From Sergeia podlipaevii (Eukaryota; Euglenozoa; Kinetoplastea; Trypanosomatida; Trypanosomatidae): 24,288 nt of DNA. Positions 17,146 through 24,288 of this stretch are shown here, piece after piece; positions within the stretch are counted from its first letter, which is position 1, and the number at the start of each line of letters is the position of its first letter. The translations under genes and the position numbers were made by a program. Below the pieces are notes generated by a model. The model was not told where the DNA came from and made no database searches. It saw only the letters and a program-made list of their open reading frames with translations. The stretch is from positions 1 through 24,288 of the forward strand of contig JASANZ010001915.1 in NCBI GenBank assembly GCA_030849805.1, given 5' to 3'.

Positions 17146-20100
17146 TCACTGCCCAGCTTCGCGACCCCCCACACAATCACTCAGCCACGGATGCTGAAGT
17201 GCCTCTCGGGCAGTCATGCGGTGTTCAGGTCGTATCTGCAGCAATGACAGTACAAAGTGCCGCCCAAGTCGCGACACACCTGGCAGAGCAAACCGTGAAG
17301 CATCATCTGCTCCTACGGACTGAGGAGAGTGTTGGCGCAGCGCACGCACCACTAGCCGGTCCATGTCCACCTCGTCCTGAGAGGCAGCGCAGGCATCTGC
17401 GTAGTTGAGCACCGATGCGAGTGTCTCGGAAACTGTATCAGAGAAGACTGTGGCAGTTGCAGTATGTTGTTGTTGTTGCTGCTGCTGCTGGCGCTGACGT
17501 GTTTCGCTGAGCTCCACGTGAAGCGCCATAGCCTCCATGTTGTCACGCCATCGTGAGATTTCCACCGCATTGCTATTGCGTGTTGACTTGACGCTCGCTG
17601 TTGCTGCTGCTGCTGATGTGACCACAGGACGGTGGCGAACGTGAACGTGATCTACAAGCGCAAAGGTCGGCAGCGTCGCTGTTGCTGTGGCCGTTGCCGC
17701 TACCCCATTCGCTGTTTTGTTGTGTTTCGCAGTACCTGCAGCAACAGCAGCAGCAGCAACCGCCGCATTTGAGGGCGATGCTTGTACGCGCTGCCTAGAG
17801 CGCTCAAAGGTGGGGGTTTGATAATCCGTCGTGGTACGCTGTGGGTTGTGTGGGTCTCGGACAGTTCGGTACGGCGCCTTGCCCGTCATCAGTGCGTAGG
17901 CGATGACGCCGACAGAGAAGAGGTCGACAGCAGCGGAGTACCCCGCACGATTTGGGCGAAGAGCCGGCGTGGTGATCTCCGGCGCAGCGTATATGGGCGT
18001 TCCGCAGCTGGTGGTCATGTCGTGACGAGTGTAGATGACATCGCGCGAGGAGGGATCGATGCCCTGCTGCTGCTGCTGCTGCTGTGATGCTGAAGTCGCT
18101 CTTTGAGGCCCGCTGGAAGTACTGGCGACGTTTGTCAAGATTCGAGAAAGACCAAAGTCGGTGACCTTCACGACTGGCCACAAGGATCGTGGGATGTGAA
18201 CGGTGTAGAGTGGAGAGAGTGGGTTCATGAAGCGCTCATCCACATTCTCAACCGCCACCGCGTCGGGTTGCCGTTGCTGCTGTTGCTTCTTTCTGTTTGC
18301 CGCAGCTGTCTTCGTTGCCGCAGCCTTGCCAGGACTTCCCTGTCGTATGCTTTTCTTTTTCCTCTCTCGATCGTCACCATCTTCGTCCTTGTTGCTGTTT
18401 GCCATCGCCTTCTGCCTTGTGTCATGCTGGTATTGCTGCAGACGCAACGAAAAGAGCTCTAGCTGCAAGGCGGCCAGACTGCGGACGCTACATGGGCTCT
18501 GCAGGAGCAGGTTCTCCAGCTTAAGATCTCTGTGTACGACTCCCATGGAGTGCAGATACATCACCGCCTCTAGCACCTGAACAATAATGATCTTCACCAT
18601 AAACTCTGGAAGGGGCCCACCGTTGCGCAGCGCGGCTTGCTCCTCAGGAGTACTGTATGGGCTCATCTTCAGTGAAGGTGAAGCTGTGATCGGCGCAAAC
18701 GGCTGAGACGGACCTGCAATTGCTTCTGCTGCCTTGACGGGTCTCAGCAGGTCGAACACTTCACCACCACTCGCACGCTCCATGACGAGTGCGAGCTGCC
18801 AAGGCTGATCAAAGACTTCGTACAAGCGCGTGATGTTGGGGTGGCGCACCGCCAGGAGTACCTGGACTTCGCACTGATGCCGCTGCTTCTCACGAAGTTC
18901 CTTCTCGTAGTAGCGACGCAGTGTAGGATCGAGCTGCTCCAACAATGCATGACGCCGCAGCAGGCGATTACCATCCTCAACACTTTTTCCTTGCTTTGAT
19001 TTTCTGTTTAGCACTGCGAAGACTCCACCACTGCCACTGCCGCTGGCAGAGGCGGCGGTGGTGCCCGCTGTCGTCTTCTGTCGTTTCTCCAAAGAGGATG
19101 GTGCCATGACGTCAGGATCAGCAAGACCGAGTTGCTGAGAGAGCGATAATGCCTGCTGCTGCTGCTGCTCCTGCTGCTGCTGTTGATGATGTTGCGACGG
19201 GTCCGCACTGCTGCCTAACGAGCGCGGTGGCGAGGTGCCAATCAGCTCGACGGCGTGCGCTGTCATGTCACGCTCGCGGCGCTGCGCCAAGTCCTCCGGC
19301 TGTGTCTCTAACACAAAGAGAGACTGAAGAACACGCCGGTCAGCGTCGGAGACTGGAATGTCTCTCTGCCCAGCCCGCACCACCACCACCACCGGGCCTC
19401 CAGAGGCATTCGTGGTGTTGGCCCTCTTGCTTACATCACCGCCACCACCAGCCCTAGCTTGCCTAGAGTTGACCTCCGTGGTGTTGCCAGGCACACGTTC
19501 TGCCTGATCGGACCTTTCGTCTCTTCCTTGATTCTGTGCCTCGTTCCCATCTTCATCTTCCGTATCCCCGTCACTGCCGTAGGGGGCGAGCGCATCGAAC
19601 AGGAGCCGCTTCTTCTGTATGACTTTAACAGCAAAGATGTACGCAGCGTTAGGAAAGCTATCTTCTTCCTCCTTCTCATTCACCTTCCGCGCCTCGCGCA
19701 CGCTGTCCTCTTCGCCTTCTCTTCGTTTCTTCGGTGCTGATTCGACTTCACGCGTTCTTCTCTCTTCTCCCGCATGGACTGAAGTCTCTATGTTGCTCGC
19801 AGCGGCAGTTGCCAAACGCGCTCGCTTCAGCCCCGCGACCATCGTCACTTCCGCCGTCGCCGCGGAGGATCCCACAGCAGCAGCACCACCACACGCTTCC
19901 TCGCCAGCTCCCCTGAGTGCTCTTTCCGCCTCCTGCACCGCCTCCGCTGGTGGCACTAGCTGTGCACGACGCACATACGCTGCCTTGCGCTGTTCTGCCT
20001 CGAGTGAGCCTTTCCAGTTCGCGACTTCTTCCGCGGTCGGGGGCCCATCTGACACCACCCCCACCACGACTGCCGCTGCTGCTGCGGATGATAATAAAGA

Positions 20101-21594
20101 GCTGTTGCTGTTGCTAGTGGCGGTGGTGCTGTTGTCGACTGCCGGCACTTTAGGCTTAGCCGCTGTCACACTGAAGACGCCTTGATGCGGCCGCGGTTGA
20201 CTCTCTTCATGGGCAATGCGCATCTGCTGCGGTTTCAGCGCAGCCGCGTATACTTTTCCAAAACCTCCCTCTCCAAGCGGTGCCTGCGTGCGTAGGAGGT
20301 AGAAGTCTGCCACAGAGCACTCATACATGCGAGAGACCTGCGCACACACTCGCCAGTGCGCGTGTAGGAGCAACGCACGGCGCCGTGCTCGTCGCTCTTC
20401 GTCTATTTTGCGAGTGTTTGCGTGTAATGTCGCTGTAGCTCCTGCTTGAGACGGAGGCTGAGGCTGAGGCTGAGGCTGCTGAGGCTGCTGCTGCTGTTGT
20501 TGTTGTTGTTGTTGTTGTTGTGCGCTGAAGTCCTTCTGTGATGACGGAGGACCAGAAAGAAGAGGTGGCGACTGCTTCAGGGCGGCGGTATCAGGGACAG
20601 CAGGTCGCTGACTCACCGCGTACAAGCGCTGTGGAGTGGAGGAGACAACAGTCGCGCCGGTAGGCTTGACCTTCTCTGTCGCTGCAGCTTCCTTTCTTAG
20701 CAAAGCACGGAACGATTCAATATCATAAAATGTAAACTTGAGGTTGTAGTCGGTGGAGCGGCGTGCGCCGGCGTTCATGAGTTCCACCACCGCGCCGGAC
20801 AGGAGGGGCGAGACAGAGCGTCCTTTGCCGACTGGCGTGCCGTTGATGATGCACCCGTTTGTGCTCGAGTCAGAGAAGGTGTAGATCAGCTGAGCGTGCG
20901 CCGTGTCGACATCATCATCATCATCATCAGTCCCCGACTGCTGCTTCGTCCGCCTGCTTTCCTTCTTTGGTTTTACGTCTGTGTCATGCTCCGCTGCCGC
21001 CGCCGCCGCAACCGTAACGCCATATCCCTGTGAACTGCCACACGCAGTGATGGAGAAGGCGCAGTGTACGCTGCTGATGCACGGGTTGCGCGACAGCTCC
21101 ACATGATTGTTCGCTAATCGGCCAATACGCGTCACCTCTCCATACAAGGGTAGCGCGACCAGTTGTGGTGTGGATAGGGACACACTGTGAGGTGCGGCTT
21201 CATGGTCATTGTTGTCGTTGTTGTGGTTAACGTCTGCGCTAGATAGCAGCGGTGGGGACGTTGATGGTGACGATGGTAATGAGGAGGCAGCCGCAGTGGT
21301 AGAGGCCTCTGGCAAGAGAATTTTTGGGAAATAGCACTCACGAAGCTCTTGTGGCACACATGCTTTCAGTGCCTCTACACCAGCATATCCAGCATGACGG
21401 GGGGCTGTACTTATTGTTTTTTCTTCCCCTTCTCTTGCCTTCACAACACACTGCTCCTCCTCCTCCTCCTCCTCTCCCTGCTCACAAGCCGCGGTACTCG
21501 TCATGCATGACGGGGCTTGAAAAGTGTGAGAGTAGGCGAGAAGACCGTTTTCGGCAGTCACGGGGGATCGAGAAAGGAGTACACCCCAAAGCAT
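17146..21594 (-). CDS. FHA-domain serine/threonine protein kinase with large insertions, 1482 aa
   Basis: An FHA phosphothreonine-binding domain spans about 149-290, with G158-R159, S174-x2-H177 and the N246-G...N251-G252 loop. A polyglutamine/proline tract (about 358-383) links it to a CAMK-like kinase domain. Key residues are the glycine loop G441-E-G-G-F-G, Lys657 in AVKVIQKK, a probable helix-C Glu909, HRDLKLEN with catalytic Asp1023, DFG at Asp1146, CGTPIYAAPE near 1200, Asp1224 of DLFSVGV, and the subdomain XI Arg near 1459. All catalytic elements are present, so it should be active. FHA plus kinase is the architecture of Chk2/Rad53/Dun1, suggesting checkpoint-type signalling, but orthology is not shown. 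Unusually, low-complexity inserts of about 200 and 250 residues split the N-lobe, with others of about 110 (between HRD and DFG) and more than 100 (C-lobe). The start is the ATG at 21594. Confidence 0.88.
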   Translation of the reverse strand: MLWGVLLSRSPVTAENGLLAYSHTFQAPSCMTSTAACEQGEEEEEEEQCVVKAREGEEKTISTAPRHAGYAGVEALKACVPQELRECYFPKILLPEASTTAAASSLPSSPSTSPPLLSSADVNHNNDNNDHEAAPHSVSLSTPQLVALPLYGEVTRIGRLANNHVELSRNPCISSVHCAFSITACGSSQGYGVTVAAAAAAEHDTDVKPKKESRRTKQQSGTDDDDDDVDTAHAQLIYTFSDSSTNGCIINGTPVGKGRSVSPLLSGAVVELMNAGARRSTDYNLKFTFYDIESFRALLRKEAAATEKVKPTGATVVSSTPQRLYAVSQRPAVPDTAALKQSPPLLSGPPSSQKDFSAQQQQQQQQQQQQPQQPQPQPQPPSQAGATATLHANTRKIDEERRARRRALLLHAHWRVCAQVSRMYECSVADFYLLRTQAPLGEGGFGKVYAAALKPQQMRIAHEESQPRPHQGVFSVTAAKPKVPAVDNSTTATSNSNSSLLSSAAAAAVVVGVVSDGPPTAEEVANWKGSLEAEQRKAAYVRRAQLVPPAEAVQEAERALRGAGEEACGGAAAVGSSAATAEVTMVAGLKRARLATAAASNIETSVHAGEERRTREVESAPKKRREGEEDSVREARKVNEKEEEDSFPNAAYIFAVKVIQKKRLLFDALAPYGSDGDTEDEDGNEAQNQGRDERSDQAERVPGNTTEVNSRQARAGGGGDVSKRANTTNASGGPVVVVVRAGQRDIPVSDADRRVLQSLFVLETQPEDLAQRRERDMTAHAVELIGTSPPRSLGSSADPSQHHQQQQQEQQQQQALSLSQQLGLADPDVMAPSSLEKRQKTTAGTTAASASGSGSGGVFAVLNRKSKQGKSVEDGNRLLRRHALLEQLDPTLRRYYEKELREKQRHQCEVQVLLAVRHPNITRLYEVFDQPWQLALVMERASGGEVFDLLRPVKAAEAIAGPSQPFAPITASPSLKMSPYSTPEEQAALRNGGPLPEFMVKIIIVQVLEAVMYLHSMGVVHRDLKLENLLLQSPCSVRSLAALQLELFSLRLQQYQHDTRQKAMANSNKDEDGDDRERKKKSIRQGSPGKAAATKTAAANRKKQQQQRQPDAVAVENVDERFMNPLSPLYTVHIPRSLWPVVKVTDFGLSRILTNVASTSSGPQRATSASQQQQQQQGIDPSSRDVIYTRHDMTTSCGTPIYAAPEITTPALRPNRAGYSAAVDLFSVGVIAYALMTGKAPYRTVRDPHNPQRTTTDYQTPTFERSRQRVQASPSNAAVAAAAVAAGTAKHNKTANGVAATATATATLPTFALVDHVHVRHRPVVTSAAAATASVKSTRNSNAVEISRWRDNMEAMALHVELSETRQRQQQQQQQQHTATATVFSDTVSETLASVLNYADACAASQDEVDMDRLVVRALRQHSPQSVGADDASRFALPGVSRLGRHFVLSLLQIRPEHRMTAREALQHPWLSDCVGGREAGQ

Positions 21595-21804
21595 TGTTTC
21601 CCTCCCTTTCCTTTCTTGTGAGTATATCTCTCTCCTTGTTCGTCTCCCTCCTCTCGTTTTGCTACTTAAATTTTTTTTTTTTTTTTAAAATGAATATATA
21701 TATATTTTCTCGTACAAGTCGGTAGTTTAACTGTACTGTGTACTAATATGTATATGTGCGTATAATAGGCGCGGGGCGGGTGTTGTTGCGTCTTTTCCAG
21801 AGAT

Positions 21805-21852
21805 GAAAGAGCGAGAGAGAGAGAGAAAGGATGAAAAAAAAGAAAGAGAGAC
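21805..21852 (-). promoter_or_regulatory. Candidate polypyrimidine tract for the FHA kinase gene
   Basis: On the minus strand this is a CT/T-rich tract of nearly 50 nt, interrupted by a few A/G residues, about 210-260 nt upstream of the ATG at 21594. AG dinucleotides follow downstream (first in GAAAAG, near 21793). The role in trans-splicing is inferred. Confidence 0.4.
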
Positions 21853-22238
21853 ATATCATTCAGGAATGTAAGTGGCAGCCATTCTGTTCCCCCCCCCTCC
21901 CCTCAAAAAAAAATAAAATAATAATATCCTCACTACACAACACTAAAGAAATGTGTATATATATATTATAGAAGAAGAACTGACTACTAGAAAGGTTAAG
22001 AGATGGTGTATTCCCTCTGACGCAACTAACATCTATATATGGTGTTGTTTTAATAATCGTAATCGTAATAATAATAATAATAATAAGAACAAAAAGCACA
22101 TATATTTCGTAAAGAAATGCATTCGTCTCACTGTTTCTTTTTCTTGATTTTTTTCCTTTTCCTTTCTCCACCTCATTTCATTTTTTTTTTTTTTGCCCCT
22201 CCTTCCCACTCATAATGCATATGCAACTATGCGTAAGA

Positions 22239-22241
<3 letters not shown>

Positions 22242-22270
<29 letters not shown>
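22242..22270. repeat. (TA)n dinucleotide microsatellite
   Basis: About 29 bases of uninterrupted alternating T and A. Confidence 0.95.
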
Positions 22271-22273
<3 letters not shown>

Positions 22274-22496
22274 AAGAACAAAAGAAGAGAAAGAAAAGTA
22301 AGAAAGAGAGAAAAAACACACACACACACCAAGTGCATATCAATACATCTCTCCCCTCTTCTTTCTTTCAATGCCAACGCTCAGAACAGCAAGAAAAGAA
22401 AAAGAAAAAGATGCACAACACTTTAGCAAAGCAAGCGTGTGTACATGTATATCTCTCTTTTTTAAAATGCACTTTCCAGCTTGTATACTCTTCTTT

Positions 22497-22520
22497 CTCT
22501 CTCTCTCTCTCTCTCTCTCT
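22497..22520. repeat. (CT)n dinucleotide microsatellite
   Basis: About 24 bases of CT repeat, followed 10 bases later by a T-run. Confidence 0.95.
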
Positions 22521-22871
22521 TGCCTTCTTTTTTTTTTTTTTTCCTTCTTTCGTGCCTCCTCCACCAGTATACAACGAGCAAAGAGATACTTGCACAGCTG
22601 AAAAAAAAAAGGAATAAAAAGGGAGCAGCAACAAGAAAAAAAATAAATGAAAAGTACATGAGCACAAAACCAAAAAAAACAGCCTCGTGCTTATATAAAG
22701 CATATGAAGAAGGAAAAGCAACAACAACAACACACACACACAGTAAACAATAATAATAATAATAATAATGATAAGAATAATAATAATAGTATTAGTATTA
22801 GTAAACCGCGGTAGCGATAGTCTGACACGACTAGCATGCCCGGGTTATGCCTTCATTCTCTCTCCTTGTCT

Positions 22872-23335
22872 CTAGCTAGGAGGAACCATAGGTGACTTCT
22901 GTTGGCACTGCTGGAAGTAGTCCCAAGCCCACTTGCAGTTCTCGGCATTATCAGGGTTAGACTCAAGGCACTTGGAGTAGCCAACAAGCTGGGGAGTGCA
23001 CACATAGTTCTCGTTGGCAGCGGCTTGCGCCAGCTGCTGGGCCTCCGCAGGCTGAGTCGGGGCCTGGTTGTTCTGGCCATAGAGATAGTTGCTGATACCG
23101 TGGCCAAGAACGCTACCACCGGCGACGGCGGCCATCGTGCCGAACATGCCGCTACCCATACCGCCTCCCATCCCGCCAGCGCCGCGCTGCACGTAGATAT
23201 TGGTGACCTGGGGCTGCTGGGGGTGGGCGGTGGTCTGCTGCTGGTGAGCGGCAGGACGCGCGGGCTGGGTAGCCGGGGGAGGAGCGGAACGACGAGGTGA
23301 CGAGCTGAAGCGAGAACGGGAACCAGACCGACCNG
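22872..23335 (-). CDS. CHCHD2/CHCHD10/Mix17-type twin CX9C protein, 5' end broken at an N
   Basis: The C-terminal CHCH domain has two exact CX9C motifs, CTPQLVGYSKC and CKWAWDYFQQC, which form the disulfide-linked helical hairpin of Mia40 substrates in the mitochondrial intermembrane space. The rest also fits the CHCHD2/CHCHD10/Mix17 family: an Arg/Ser-rich N-terminus (GRSGSRSRFSSSPRRS), a Pro/Gln-rich linker, and a Gly/Ala/Met-rich conserved helix (GSGMFGTMAAVAGGSVLGHG). The stop is TAG at 22872-22874. The start is missing: the frame runs through the N at 23334 (codon TCN), and upstream it contains only a TTG and no ATG. The N therefore probably hides lost bases including the start codon. 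A paralogue begins at the right edge. A role in cristae or respiratory-complex maintenance is inferred from the family. Confidence 0.85.
23334..23334. other. Assembly gap or ambiguous base (N) at the start of the CHCH gene
   Basis: A single N with no repeated sequence on its two sides, unlike the N at 14391. It lies exactly where the CHCH family N-terminus should begin, and the sequence beyond it has no in-frame ATG, so bases are probably missing or two contigs were joined here. Confidence 0.7.
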
Positions 23336-24187
23336 AATAATAGCCAAGAAAGTGAAAAATAAAGTTCTGAGTGGTTGTGAACAAGCGATTTTCATTTATT
23401 TTTTTTAAAAAAAACAGAGATTTGATAAAAGAGAGAAATAATGATAATTGTTATGGCAAAAAAGAAGCAATATAACAATAGCAAATACTCATTTCAAGTG
23501 ACAAAGGAGTAGTAGGAACTATATATAACATCACACGACTGCCTTCTCCCTTATAGAAAAGAGTATGAACTGCAGAGTGTGAAGGCACCATCAATACCGA
23601 TTGCAGAAAGGCATACCTTCACTTTAAAGGCACAAAAAAAAAAAAGAAGCAAAATGGATTCATTTTTTTTGTTGTTGTTGTTTTGTGAATACAATTATAT
23701 ATAGCGATATGCTGGATGAAGAGGGTGGTGATAACAGTAAAAAAAAAAAAAAACAGATATATGAGTAATAATAATAAAAATAATGAAAATAACGAAACGC
23801 AATAATGCAAGAGAGAAAAGAAAAAGAAAAGAGAGAAAAAAGCCATCGGAGCACCATCATGATACACGCCCCCTCCCCTTTTTTGTTTGCCAAATAATTT
23901 TGCTTTACGTATTTGGATAAAGGAAAGAGAGGCAAGTACCATTCTAAAAAACAACAACAACAACAACAACAACCAGCAAGCGCTATTGTTTCTTCACTTT
24001 TCTCTTATTCTCGCTATATGCCTCTGTGACGTTGGGATGAAGTGGGAAGGGAAAGGAAGACACACAAGCCACAATAAAAACTCATTGCCGATGACTCGCT
24101 ATCTTCCTTTTCACAGTGAAACAATAATTATAATGATAATAAAATTGTAAAGGCGTTACCCCACGCCTTCATCCTCTCTCTCTCTCT
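23336..24187. other. Spacer between the two CHCH genes
   Basis: The 852-bp AT-rich stretch has a T8/A8 block at 23399-23414, A-runs, and AAC and AAT repeats. Next to the partial second copy lies a short segment (about 24162-24187) resembling the 3' flank of the first copy. The first bases after the N may belong to a neighbouring contig rather than to the leader of the first CHCH gene. No further gene is seen. Confidence 0.6.
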
Positions 24188-24288
24188 CTAGCTAGGAGGT
24201 TGTAGAGGATTCTCGCGCTGGCACTCCTGGAAGTAGTCCCAAGCCCACTTGCAGTTCTCGGCATTATCAGGATTAGACTCAAGGCACT
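24188..24288 (-). CDS. Second CHCHD2/10/Mix17-type gene, 3' end only (truncated by window edge)
   Basis: The stop is TAG at 24188-24190 and 32 complete codons are visible before the window ends. The visible part covers the last cysteine of the first CX9C motif and the entire second motif (CKWAWDYFQEC). From that first visible cysteine to the second motif it is identical to the 22872 gene, differs there by one residue, and then diverges in the tail (QRENLQPPS versus QQKSPMVPPS), which ends PPS in both. It is a tandem paralogue in the same orientation. Confidence 0.85.
   Translation of the reverse strand, partial: CLESNPDNAENCKWAWDYFQECQRENPLQPPS

Larger units (their letters stand above)
21595..22871. 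other. Intergenic spacer between the FHA kinase and the CHCH gene
   Basis: The spacer of about 1.28 kb is dominated by simple sequence: T16/A4 at 21671-21690, GA-rich 21805-21852, AAT repeats near 22067-22086 and 22748-22795, a (TA)n run at 22242-22270, CT runs at 22497-22520 and a T-run near 22527-22542. No credible gene is seen; the long open frames here translate to low-complexity strings. Confidence 0.7.

Noticed and set aside
19619..20185. 188-residue plus-strand frame inside the FHA kinase gene
   Set aside because: It is antisense to a low-complexity insert of the kinase; Ser/Ala/Leu-rich composition reflects the Glu/Ala/Arg codons of the true frame.
22853..23395. 180-residue alternative frame over the CHCH gene that does begin with ATG
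   Set aside because: It lacks the CX9C motifs and is arginine/serine/proline-rich shadow sequence; the other frame has the family motifs.
1..24288. CRISPR array, insertion sequence, phage or bacterial operon
   Set aside because: No spaced repeats, transposase, integrase or Shine-Dalgarno-led operon structure is visible; gene content and layout are kinetoplastid nuclear.

Overview
The window looks like nuclear DNA of a kinetoplastid flagellate, most likely a trypanosomatid. All nine credible protein genes, plus a tenth cut by the right edge, lie on the minus strand and have no visible introns. They are separated by about 0.3-1.6 kb of AT-rich, microsatellite-laden spacer, and several are preceded on the minus strand by a pyrimidine tract followed by AG, as expected for polycistronic transcription with trans-splicing. 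Four genes belong to the small myristoylated / calpain-like (DUF1935-type) family that is typical of kinetoplastids. I cannot assign a genus. Spliced-leader, rRNA and tRNA genes were not recognised.

Layout in window order (transcription runs right to left): 36-3974, a 1312-residue low-complexity protein of unknown function; 5537-10967, a cluster of four diverged small myristoylated proteins of 290, 151, 150 and 153 residues, the first with a large insertion in its domain; 11280-12425, an unrecognised 381-residue protein in AT-rich code; 13091-13693, a 200-residue single-pass membrane protein, possibly mitochondrial; 14794-16320, a RING membrane protein closely resembling RNF170-type E3 ubiquitin ligases; 17146-21594, a 1482-residue FHA-domain protein kinase with very large low-complexity insertions; 22872-23335, a CHCHD2/CHCHD10/Mix17-type twin CX9C protein whose 5' end is broken at an assembly N; and 24188-24288, the 3' end of a second tandem copy of that gene.

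The genes do not form an obvious single pathway, which is normal for a kinetoplastid directional gene cluster, where neighbours share transcription but not necessarily function. The two clear functional groupings are the tandem family of acylated, probably membrane-attached SMP proteins and the tandem CHCH pair of the mitochondrial intermembrane space.

Two single-N joins (14391 and 23334) mark scaffold joins. The first is flanked by an exact 31-bp direct repeat, so it is probably an unmerged contig overlap rather than missing sequence. The second removes the start codon of the CHCH gene. Notable non-coding structure includes repeated self-complementary T8-10/A7-10 blocks in several spacers and an isolated GC-rich, G-run-containing island in an otherwise AT-rich spacer.
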